From JAVBLT01 sp031553315 (GTDB lineage Bacteria; Verrucomicrobiota; Kiritimatiellia; RFP12; DVOR01), in the NCBI GenBank assembly GCA_031553315.1, contig JAVBLT010000002.1, positions 62,001 through 126,000 on the forward strand: DNA of 64,000 nt. The letters are read 5' to 3'. Both the position numbers and the translations under genes were made by a program. Below, one piece after another: positions 1 through 7,569 of this stretch. The notes under the pieces are model-generated. The model was not told where the DNA came from. It saw only the letters and a program-made list of their open reading frames with translations, and ran no database searches. Each line of letters begins with the position of its first letter. The stretch's first letter is position 1.

Positions 1-1574
1 ACCGGCGGCGGGGCAAAATCGTTTGCCGTCAGCACATTGTCGGCCTGAGTGGTGGGCAGGAAGCGATAATACACCATCAGCTGAAGAGCGACAAAACAAG
101 TCGGCACAACCTTGTCTTTTTGGTCGTTACCCCAAAGGCCGGGGTTGTCGTTGTTCGTCCAAAAACCTGTTTTCTGGGGTTTTCCGTTGTGATCTTTATA
201 ACCGGGCGCACCATCCTTCAGGGCGGGAAGATAGACCTTTTTCATGGTATCGTTCCAAAGCAACCACCGGCGGTCGGAGGTGCCGAGGAAGAATTTCGAT
301 TGTGTGGCGTAATAGCAATAATACTGCGGTGAACCGCCGATCCCGGTCGAATCAAACGTCGGCAGCCAGGCGGCCATGAATTCATGCGATTTCTTGACCT
401 TCGGCGAATCGGCCTGGCCGAGGAACTGAAGGCAAAGCGAACCGATGGGAGTCATCCCGATGCGGCCCGATTTGTTGGGTCCTGTGTATTCGAAGAACCC
501 TTCTTTTTCGTTGTAGTTGGCTTCAAGGCCGCGAATCGCTTTCTTCATGGCGTCGACAAGGCCGGGCGTGTGCATACCGGCAATTTTGGCGGCTTTGAGC
601 GCCTGCACGCACCAACCGGCATAGGAAAGGTCATTGCGGGTCGATTTGGCATTCATGTTGTAATCCCAGCTGCCGTTGGGGTTTTGTCCCTTGATCAAAA
701 TGGGAAGCGCTTTTTCGAGCGCTTCTTTGATCTGCGGCTGAGTGGTCATGGAATACGCTTCTGAAAGCGCGTAAATGGCAATCGGGTGGGTGTAATCGTG
801 ACCGTCGCGACCTTTGAAACGACCGTTTCCTTCCTGCGATTTGAGAAGGAATTCAATCGCCTTGCGAACGGTATCGCCGAATTCAGGCGACGAGGGCGTT
901 TCGCCATGCGCGAGATAGGTCAGGAGAGCAAAGCTCACGGCCGCCGGTCTTGATTTATACCCGCCGCCGCCGGCAGGTTCCCAGGAACCATCGGGCTGTT
1001 GCTTTTGCTTCAGGTGGCGGAGGGCGGCCATCACGGCGGCTTCGGTGTATTTATCGCCGTATCCCACGCGGCCGATGTTGGCGCCGCGCGTGCCGGGATC
1101 GCGGGAGGCCATGATGCCCGGCATGACGAGTGTGCTTTGCACTTCGCGAACAGAATCGAATTCACGGGGCTTGGGGCTCTGAACGGTTGCCGTTGTGGGC
1201 GGCAAATCAATATTGGCGACTTCAAGCTCGATATCAGGCAGCGTTTCATCCGGCGTGGGCGGCTCCGGAGGGGGTGGCGGTTCAACGTCGGGCAGGTTTT
1301 GGGTTTCCATGATTTCAGTGGAAACGGTAATTTCACGTTCCGTTGTCTGAGCCGCCATGATAATCAGAAGCAGGCATACTGCAATCGGAATAAAAATCGC
1401 TGCGGCAGGAGCGCCAAGGCGCTGCACTTCAATCATGGCCTCTTTGTATTCCAAAGAGGAGCGCGGTTTTGCCAAACCGGTAAACATCTTTTTCAGGCGG
1501 GTGAAATACCCATCCTCGTTGAAAAGTTTCAACAGGGGATCGTCTTGCATGTGGTTGTGATTCAAATCGCTCAT
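1..1574 (-). CDS. TonB-like membrane protein with prenyltransferase/squalene-cyclase-type toroid domain (C-terminus cut by window edge)
   Basis: The frame opens at an ATG at 1574, seven bases after an AAAGGA Shine-Dalgarno, and stays open to the left edge, giving at least 524 residues. A cytoplasmic N-terminus of about 55 residues is followed by one membrane segment (about 56-75) and a proline-rich stretch near 95-113 (VEPPPPPEPPTPDE). From about residue 170 come repeats of the alpha/alpha-toroid type (QQPDGSW, KSQEGNGRF, KGQNPNGSWDY), as in prenyltransferase and squalene-oxidase repeat proteins. One anchor plus a Pro-rich spacer is the layout of TonB, but a toroid stands where the TonB C-terminal domain would be. 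It is last in the ExbB-ExbD-ExbD operon, so it is probably energised by that motor (inference). Substrate unknown. Confidence 0.8.
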   Translation of the reverse strand, partial: MSDLNHNHMQDDPLLKLFNEDGYFTRLKKMFTGLAKPRSSLEYKEAMIEVQRLGAPAAAIFIPIAVCLLLIIMAAQTTEREITVSTEIMETQNLPDVEPPPPPEPPTPDETLPDIELEVANIDLPPTTATVQSPKPREFDSVREVQSTLVMPGIMASRDPGTRGANIGRVGYGDKYTEAAVMAALRHLKQKQQPDGSWEPAGGGGYKSRPAAVSFALLTYLAHGETPSSPEFGDTVRKAIEFLLKSQEGNGRFKGRDGHDYTHPIAIYALSEAYSMTTQPQIKEALEKALPILIKGQNPNGSWDYNMNAKSTRNDLSYAGWCVQALKAAKIAGMHTPGLVDAMKKAIRGLEANYNEKEGFFEYTGPNKSGRIGMTPIGSLCLQFLGQADSPKVKKSHEFMAAWLPTFDSTGIGGSPQYYCYYATQSKFFLGTSDRRWLLWNDTMKKVYLPALKDGAPGYKDHNGKPQKTGFWTNNDNPGLWGNDQKDKVVPTCFVALQLMVYYRFLPTTQADNVLTANDFAPPP

Positions 1575-1600
1575 GCGCGAAATCCTTTCTTCACGGCAGA

Positions 1601-2026
1601 TCAGAGGCTGAATATGGCCAGATTGGTCATCTGGTGCTTGTAACAGAGGTTCAGCGCCTGAACGAGCTGGCCGTGGGGCGCATCGGGCATGTTGCGGAAC
1701 ATCACGGTGGTGTTTTTGTTCAGCTGGGCGTAATAGGCGAGCTTTTCGTCGAGCTGTTCCAAGGTGGCGGGGCGCTTGGCGATCAGGAAACCGGTTCCGC
1801 CGCCTTGAGCGGCGGGGTTGTAAATATCGATTTCGATGACGGTGGGAGGTTCTTCCTGGGCGGCGCTTTTCGAGGGCGCGGGCGCAAGAGCGGTAAGCTG
1901 GGAAAGCACGTCTTCTTCGGTCATGGTCACAACGAAGAAGATGATGAGCTGAAAGACGACGTCGATCATCGGCGTCATATCGAGCTTGGCGTCGCCGCCA
2001 TAGGCGCGTTTACTTTTCTTGGCCAT
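1601..2026 (-). CDS. ExbD/TolR-family biopolymer transport protein (second copy)
   Basis: This 141-residue protein has a short basic N-terminus, one membrane helix and a periplasmic domain, the ExbD/TolR layout. The helix begins DMTPMIDVVFQLIIFF; the Asp of MIDV matches the proton-path Asp of ExbD. The periplasmic part is longer and less charged than in the neighbouring ExbD and has an Ala/Pro-rich linker (about residues 48-60). It starts 10 bases after the stop of the first ExbD gene and lies 26 bases before the toroid gene. With the ExbB protein it should form a proton-driven inner-membrane motor. The two ExbD copies share the membrane helix but differ in their periplasmic domains, which suggests a heteromeric motor. 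Confidence 0.9.
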   Translation of the reverse strand: MAKKSKRAYGGDAKLDMTPMIDVVFQLIIFFVVTMTEEDVLSQLTALAPAPSKSAAQEEPPTVIEIDIYNPAAQGGGTGFLIAKRPATLEQLDEKLAYYAQLNKNTTVMFRNMPDAPHGQLVQALNLCYKHQMTNLAIFSL

Positions 2027-2036
2027 GGTTCACCTA

Positions 2037-2465
2037 TTACTTCGTTTTCTGTTCGATCAATGCCACGAAGGAGATTTTCCACAATCCCCGCGCCGTGCAG
2101 ACGTTCATGACTTCTCGCACTTTTTCATGCGGGGTTCGTTTGTCGGCCCTGATCAGGAGCGGAAAATTGGTTCCCAACCGGTCAATACGCTGATTCAAAA
2201 TCAGTGCAAGCATTGCTGGAGCCATCGTTGCGTTGTTAATCGAAACCCGACCTGTTCGGTCGACTTCGATAATCAATGGCGGAATCTCTTTTTCCTCAAG
2301 CTTCGGACCGTTTTTACCGTATTCCAAAACGATGTCCTTGTTCATATCGGAAGAGGCTTTCAGGGTAACGACGAAGAAGATGATGAGCTGGAAAACCACG
2401 TCGATCATCGGCGTCATGTCCAGCGCGCATTCCTCGCTTCCCTTCCGGTTGCTTTTCTTTGCCAT
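2037..2465 (-). CDS. ExbD/TolR-family biopolymer transport protein (first copy)
   Basis: A 142-residue ExbD/TolR protein: basic N-terminus (MAKKSNRKG), one membrane helix starting at DMTPMIDVVFQL with the conserved proton-path Asp, then a periplasmic domain with the usual motifs (PPLIIEVDRTGRVSINN, PLLIRADKRTPHEKVREVM). This copy is the more canonical of the two. It lies between the ExbB gene and the second ExbD gene on the same strand, consistent with one transcript and a shared motor complex. Confidence 0.92.
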   Translation of the reverse strand: MAKKSNRKGSEECALDMTPMIDVVFQLIIFFVVTLKASSDMNKDIVLEYGKNGPKLEEKEIPPLIIEVDRTGRVSINNATMAPAMLALILNQRIDRLGTNFPLLIRADKRTPHEKVREVMNVCTARGLWKISFVALIEQKTK

Positions 2466-2542
2466 AATCTGTCCTCGCAGTTATGCGTGAACCTCGTTCC
2501 ATCCCCTATAAACGCCGGATGGAACGAAAAGGTTCACTAATC

Positions 2543-3313
2543 TTATTCGGCGATGACTTCAACGTTGCGAAGGTCTTTGACGAGGTCGGTCGTGATGACT
2601 TGCATGCGCAGGATGAGGCGGTTGGCGTTGTTGCGCAGCGCATAGAAAAACGCGACGGAGGGAATGGCGATCACAAGACCGCCGGCTGTCGTCCAAAGCG
2701 CCTGAGAAATGGAGAGAGAAAGCGCGCCGATATCGCCTGCGCCGTGAATGGCGAGGCCTTGGAAGGTCAAAATCATGCCTTGCACGGTACCGAGAAGGCC
2801 GAGCATCGGGGCAAGGTTGGCGCAAACGGAAATCCAGTTGAGGCGCTGCATGAGGCGCTCGATTTCCATATCGCCGGAGGAGGCGATGGCTTCTTCAATC
2901 ACTTCGAAACCTTCTTCCACATGGGAAAAACCGGCGGTAAGAATTTTGGACATGGGGCTGGGATCGTTGGCGCAGAGGTCGAGGGCTTTGACGACGTCGC
3001 CCTCAGACATGGCGGCCTGGACATTGTCAATAAGCGCCTGTGGCATGATTTTCTGGGGCTTCACGAGAATGAACCCGTCGGCAATGAAGTAAATGGAAGC
3101 CATGCCGCAAACGAGGAGGGCTACCCACAACAGGAAACCGACGACGCCGCTACCGAGAATCACATCGACAAATCCGGCGGAAGAGGGTTCGGGGGCTTGG
3201 GTGGCGGTCATGGGGGCGGGAGCGGCTCCGGCGGCGGCATCTTGCGCCTGAACCACGGAAGCACCCATCAGGATTGCGGAGCAAACAAACAGCGTCATCG
3301 TCATCTTCTTCAT
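2543..3313 (-). CDS. MotA/TolQ/ExbB proton channel family protein
   Basis: 256 residues. The N-terminus looks like a cleaved signal peptide (MKKMTMTLFVCSAILMGASVVQAQ) followed by an Ala/Pro-rich segment, then three membrane helices. The family signature NLAPMLGLLGTVQGMI is present near residue 165, and the last helix (TTAGGLVIAIPSVAFFYAL) carries the Thr that lines the ExbB proton path. Together with the two downstream ExbD genes it forms a proton-driven motor. An N-terminal signal peptide on ExbB is less usual than the three-helix form but is seen in extended ExbB proteins. Confidence 0.92.
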   Translation of the reverse strand: MKKMTMTLFVCSAILMGASVVQAQDAAAGAAPAPMTATQAPEPSSAGFVDVILGSGVVGFLLWVALLVCGMASIYFIADGFILVKPQKIMPQALIDNVQAAMSEGDVVKALDLCANDPSPMSKILTAGFSHVEEGFEVIEEAIASSGDMEIERLMQRLNWISVCANLAPMLGLLGTVQGMILTFQGLAIHGAGDIGALSLSISQALWTTAGGLVIAIPSVAFFYALRNNANRLILRMQVITTDLVKDLRNVEVIAE

Positions 3314-3392
3314 AAGTGTAACCTTCTTTTACTGATCCATTACCTGTCGATACATCGTAGCGGAGATCCCACCCGGTTTCCCCTGAACATCG

Positions 3393-4232
3393 TTACTGCT
3401 TCTTGGCCCACTCGGAGGCGGCGTAATCGCGTTTCAACTCGTTGCGAAGCTCGCCGGCGCGCGGGCTCATCTGCATCATGTCGAAGGCTTTGGCTGCTTT
3501 GTAGAGCGCTTCGGGGATCACGTCTTTCGTGGCATCCGAACGATACAGCATGAGCACGCGCAGGTAGCCGTCTTTGAGGGCGGCGCGGGCGTTTTCGGCG
3601 GAGGTGCCTTTTTCCATGATTTTGTCGCCGCGCAAAATGAGGGCATAGGCGCCGGCTTCACGGTCGCCGCTGGCGATGGCTTTCTCAAGGTATTCATCAA
3701 GGCGGGCGGTTTTGCCGTCTTTGAGGAGCGCGCGCCAGTAGACGACGGCGGCTTCACCGAGGTAAGCGCATTCGGGGCGGGTTTTGATGAGGGCTTCGCA
3801 GGCTTTGGTTGCTTCGCCGGTCTGATTCATCTTGAGATAGCCTTCGGCGAGCCAACGGGTGGCGGGGATATCCCAATCCAACTGGTTGTATTGGCGGGCG
3901 ATGGCCTGGAGGTCGCTGATCACGGCGGCGGGCTGGCCGGCGTTGATGCGGCTGACGAGGGCGTCGAAACCGGCTGGCTTTTCAATTTGAAGGGCGTCGA
4001 CATCATCGCGTTTGACTTCAACATCAAGGGTCTGGCCGTTGGGGCGCTTTTGGCTGACGGTATAGGCGGCTCCCGAGGCGCTGTATTTGAATGTGCCTTC
4101 AAAGACGGCGCCCGCTTTTGTGGTCACGCGGCCTGTCGGCGTGGGAACCGGTTTGGCCTGTGCCCACGCTGTCGCGGTCGGCATCATCACGGCCATGGCC
4201 AGAATCGAAACCCATTTAAGCTGTTTTTTCAT
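3393..4232 (-). CDS. Secreted TPR-like protein of the Exb operon
   Basis: 279 residues with a signal peptide (MKKQLKWVSILAMAVMMPTATAWAQA). The part after the signal has a short beta-rich segment with GRVTTKAGAVFEG and YTVSQKRPNG. From about residue 85 it is helical with TPR-like pairs (RWLAEGYLKMNQTGEATKAC). It lies 80 bases upstream of the exbB-like gene and 54 bases downstream of the large TPR gene, on the same strand. A periplasmic scaffold or partner of the motor is likely from position. I do not recognise a specific family. Confidence 0.72.
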   Translation of the reverse strand: MKKQLKWVSILAMAVMMPTATAWAQAKPVPTPTGRVTTKAGAVFEGTFKYSASGAAYTVSQKRPNGQTLDVEVKRDDVDALQIEKPAGFDALVSRINAGQPAAVISDLQAIARQYNQLDWDIPATRWLAEGYLKMNQTGEATKACEALIKTRPECAYLGEAAVVYWRALLKDGKTARLDEYLEKAIASGDREAGAYALILRGDKIMEKGTSAENARAALKDGYLRVLMLYRSDATKDVIPEALYKAAKAFDMMQMSPRAGELRNELKRDYAASEWAKKQ

Positions 4233-4286
4233 TGTTTCTTTCCTTCCTTCCTAAACGCTGTTCAAACAAAATGAAGCTGTTGCGGA

Positions 4287-7200
4287 TCACTTTTCAGGCT
4301 GCTCAAGCCTGGCCTGATTGAGACGGTTGCGGATATCGGTGACGTAGCGGCCTTCCGGGAAAAGTTCCAGGTATTTCTCCGCGTTTTCGATGGCCTGTTT
4401 GTAAAGGCCGCCGGCAAGCTGAAGGGGAATCACTTCGTGATAGGCATCTTCCACATAGGCTGCGATTTTGGGATCTTTGTTGCCGTTCATCATGACTTGG
4501 TCATACATGATGATTGCGCTGCCGCGGGCATTGTCGATCGCGGGTTTCTCCGATTTAAGCTCCTGCTCGACCTGATAGCGGCGGTCGCAGAGGCGGGCGA
4601 TGGAGAGGTCGAGGTCGGCGGTCACGCCGGTCGTTCCGCGCTGGGCTTTGACAAAGGCGACGGATTTCTTGGCGTCGGCAATGAGGGCATTGCGGGCGGC
4701 GGCGTTTTTGGCCTTGAGCAACAGCTCGCCGCTGATGGCCACGCGCAAGAGGTGGGCGTCGATTGCGATGGCCTGTTTGCCATGGGTGTCCAAAAGGGTG
4801 TTGACGGTTTGCGAAGCGGCGGGGGCATCGCCTGTGGCAAGCTGTGCTTTGGCTTTTCCGAGCATGGCCTGGGCGATGTAATACCCGGCTTTTTCGTTGG
4901 TGATCACCTTTTCGTAGGCTTCGATGCCGAGGGCGTATTCGCGGGCGGAGACGAGGGCTTCGGCGGCGCGCATGTATTGCGCGGGCTGGTAGGTGCCTTT
5001 TTCTTCGAACATCCGTTTGTAGGTGGCGACGCCTTGGCCGCGCATGCCCATGTCCATCAGGCTTTGGGCGAGCTTGGGCAGGGAGTCGCGGGCTTCGTCG
5101 GATTCGGGGAATTCCCGGCGGAGCTGGTCGAAGAATTTCTGGGCGTTGGCGGCGTCTTCCATCGCGGTATAGATGGTGCCCATTTGGAGGAGGCAGGCTG
5201 GCGCGCGGGTGCCTTTGGGGAATGCGGCGAGGCAGTCTTCATAGGCTTTGAGGGCGGCTTTGCGGAAGGTGTTGATTTTTTCGGGGGCGGCGGGAATGCG
5301 GCGGAGGCATTCGGCGGAGAAGAAGAGGGCCTGTTCGAGAATGGTCTTGTTTTCTTCTTTTTCCTTTTCGGTGGCCTGATAGGGGTTGTTGGGCTGGCTG
5401 AGCACTTTGGCCAGATCGCGGAATTTGGAGGCGGCCTGGGCATACATTTGAATGGCGGGAGCCATGTCGCCGTCGGGGAGGAGTTCGCGGTATTTCTTAT
5501 CGGCGGCGCGGCGCTGGGCGTCGGCGTCTTTGAGCTTCATCTGGGCCATGATCTGGCCGGGTTTTTCGATCTTTTCGAGGTCGGCCATCACTTCCTGCAT
5601 GGTCTGATACTCTTTTTCGAACTGGTCGGTGTCGGAGTAGATTTTGATGATGCCGATGAGGGCGTTGCGGCGGTAGATGGAGTCGGAGGGGTAACGGTCG
5701 GCGATGCGGCGGTATTTGATGAGGGCGAGGTCGGCGTCTTTGTCTTCCTCATATGTTTTCTTGGCGTCGTTCATGGCTCTTCCGGCGGCCTGCACGTGGC
5801 TGGGGTAGAAGCGGAAGAAGAGGTTCAGGGCTTCGGCGGCGCGGGCGTTGAGGTTGCTGGCTTCGAAGAAGGTCGTGAGCTCGATGAGGGTGTTGCCGGC
5901 GTCGTTCGCGAGCGCGGGGATTCCGGAATAGGTTTCGGCGAGGTAGCCGGTGGCGGTCTCGGCGAGGAGCAGGAGGTAGGGGTCTTTGTTGGGGTCACGT
6001 GCGTAGAGGGTGATGTAGCACTTCACGAGGTTGATGAGCGCGGGAAGTGATTCGGGGGCGGCGCCGGCGGCGTTGAGGGCTTTGAGGTAGGCATCGGCGG
6101 CTTCTTTGAATTTGCCTTCGCTGAAGCGGACGTTGGCTCCGATGAAGAGTTGGCGGCGGATGTTGCTCTTCTGGGCGTCGCTGATTTGCGCATCGATTTT
6201 GGTGTTGTAACGTTCCTGGATGATGCGGCTGATGCGCTCGGCTTCTTCGCCGGCCTGAAGGGCGTATTGGCTTTCGGGGTAATTGGCGAAGACGTTGATA
6301 AAGTGGTTGAACGCGCCCATTCCGTTGCGTTTTTTGGTCTGGGGATCGCGCTGGCCGAGGTAGAAGGATTTGATTTTTTCATCATCGGCGGCGGCGCCTT
6401 TGGCGATTTCCTTATCGGCGGCCTGGGAGAGGAGCTTGCCGAGCAGGAAACGGCAGGCGGGCATGGGGCTGTAGGCGAGCAGGCCGCGGGTGCCGTCGGG
6501 ATCCTGCTTGCGGAGGCTGTCGTGAATTTCGAGGAGCTGCTTGGAATAGTCGTTGATGATTTTCTGGGCTTCGTCGGTCTGACCGCGGAGCATTTTGATG
6601 CGGGCGTAGGCGACGACGGCATCGCCGAAGAAGTTGTCGTTGACCCAGAGGAGGTCGGTGACGATTTTTTCGGAATCGTCGATCAGCTTTTTCTTGGCTT
6701 CCGCGTTGGTTTCGGAATCGGCCAGGGAGAGGGCGAGACCCACGCGCATGGTTTGAATGTCGCGTTTTTCAGCGGGTGCGAGGGAGATGGCGAGGAGTTT
6801 GTCGTAAGCGGAGACGGCGTCTTTGGCGCGGCCGGTGCGGTTCAGGAGCTGGGCGTAAACATAAGCCGCCTGCTTGTAGGTGGGGAGCATGGCGGCGTCG
6901 GGCTTGGCGAATTTTTTGAAGAAATCCTGATAGATGGCGTCGGCATCGGCATATTTTTCGCGTGCCAGAAGATAGGCCGCCATTTGAAGGCGCATGGCCC
7001 AGGTTTCGGGGCTGTCTTTGTCGGTTCGGGCGTTGATTTTCTTTTCGGCTTCGTTGAATTGGCCTTCGGCGAGGAGTATCTTGATTTCGAGGGCCATGAA
7101 ATCGAGCTTTTTGGCGGGGTATTTACGCAGGCCTTCGGTGATGACGTCGCGGGCGAAATCGGTATAGGAAAAATCGATAAGCGCCTGAACGTATTTCACT

Positions 7201-7322
7201 TCGGAGTCGGCAGGCGTCATCGGGGGCGTTTCTTCCTGGGCGTGAACCTGACAGGCCGCAACGCATGCGCCCATGCACCAGGCGTACCATTTTCCCAACT
7301 GTTTTGGTTTCATCGTTGTCAT
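4287..7322 (-). CDS. Large secreted TPR-repeat protein
   Basis: 1011 residues from the ATG at 7322, chosen because an AGGGG Shine-Dalgarno lies eight bases before it and the signal peptide then starts correctly (KWYAWCMGACVAACQVHAQ). An in-frame ATG at 7388 would put 22 extra residues before the signal. The mature protein is almost wholly helical, with many TPR-like units that carry paired small and aromatic residues (EGQFNEAEKKI, REKYADADAIYQDF, MEDAANAQKFFDQL, REYALGIEAYEKV). It resembles periplasmic TPR proteins of the BamD/YbgF type in style but is far longer. It is the first gene of the Exb operon and probably binds or collects periplasmic partners. Exact role unknown. Confidence 0.78.
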   Translation of the reverse strand: MTTMKPKQLGKWYAWCMGACVAACQVHAQEETPPMTPADSEVKYVQALIDFSYTDFARDVITEGLRKYPAKKLDFMALEIKILLAEGQFNEAEKKINARTDKDSPETWAMRLQMAAYLLAREKYADADAIYQDFFKKFAKPDAAMLPTYKQAAYVYAQLLNRTGRAKDAVSAYDKLLAISLAPAEKRDIQTMRVGLALSLADSETNAEAKKKLIDDSEKIVTDLLWVNDNFFGDAVVAYARIKMLRGQTDEAQKIINDYSKQLLEIHDSLRKQDPDGTRGLLAYSPMPACRFLLGKLLSQAADKEIAKGAAADDEKIKSFYLGQRDPQTKKRNGMGAFNHFINVFANYPESQYALQAGEEAERISRIIQERYNTKIDAQISDAQKSNIRRQLFIGANVRFSEGKFKEAADAYLKALNAAGAAPESLPALINLVKCYITLYARDPNKDPYLLLLAETATGYLAETYSGIPALANDAGNTLIELTTFFEASNLNARAAEALNLFFRFYPSHVQAAGRAMNDAKKTYEEDKDADLALIKYRRIADRYPSDSIYRRNALIGIIKIYSDTDQFEKEYQTMQEVMADLEKIEKPGQIMAQMKLKDADAQRRAADKKYRELLPDGDMAPAIQMYAQAASKFRDLAKVLSQPNNPYQATEKEKEENKTILEQALFFSAECLRRIPAAPEKINTFRKAALKAYEDCLAAFPKGTRAPACLLQMGTIYTAMEDAANAQKFFDQLRREFPESDEARDSLPKLAQSLMDMGMRGQGVATYKRMFEEKGTYQPAQYMRAAEALVSAREYALGIEAYEKVITNEKAGYYIAQAMLGKAKAQLATGDAPAASQTVNTLLDTHGKQAIAIDAHLLRVAISGELLLKAKNAAARNALIADAKKSVAFVKAQRGTTGVTADLDLSIARLCDRRYQVEQELKSEKPAIDNARGSAIIMYDQVMMNGNKDPKIAAYVEDAYHEVIPLQLAGGLYKQAIENAEKYLELFPEGRYVTDIRNRLNQARLEQPEK

Positions 7323-7417
7323 GCTCTTACCCCTGTTGAAAAACGGTTGCGCGGCCAAGGCCGGGAAAATCCCGACGAAAAACGGCATAAAAGAACCTTG
7401 ACCAGTGTTTCGAGCCT

Positions 7418-7446
7418 AGATTAAACGTTTATCAGAAATGTTGCAA
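7418..7446 (-). promoter_or_regulatory. Putative sigma-70 promoter of the Exb/TPR operon
   Basis: On the minus strand TTGCAA (7446-7441) and TAATCT (7423-7418) are separated by 17 bases, about 95 bases upstream of the chosen start of the large TPR gene. The match to consensus is moderate. Confidence 0.45.
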
Positions 7447-7464
7447 GGCTAATTTCATGAAAAA

Positions 7465-7484
7465 GCGCATCTTTTTGTATGCGC
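7465..7484. promoter_or_regulatory. Inverted repeat between divergent genes (possible operator)
   Basis: GCGCAT and ATGCGC arms are separated by eight bases, between the Exb operon promoter and the divergent secreted-protein gene at 7570. No T-tract follows, so it is not a terminator. It could be a protein-binding dyad, but six-base arms are short and may be chance. Confidence 0.25.
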
Positions 7485-7569
7485 ACGGTCATTTACCGCT
7501 GTGTTGAAGCTTGAAGGTCGATCGGAAATCGGTCATGCTTAGTGCAACCAAAACAGGAGAATGTGCTTT

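Noticed and set aside
4437..7424. Two long plus-strand frames opposite the large TPR gene
   Set aside because: Gly/Val/Phe-rich antisense translations; the minus-strand protein has signal peptide, Shine-Dalgarno and TPR periodicity.
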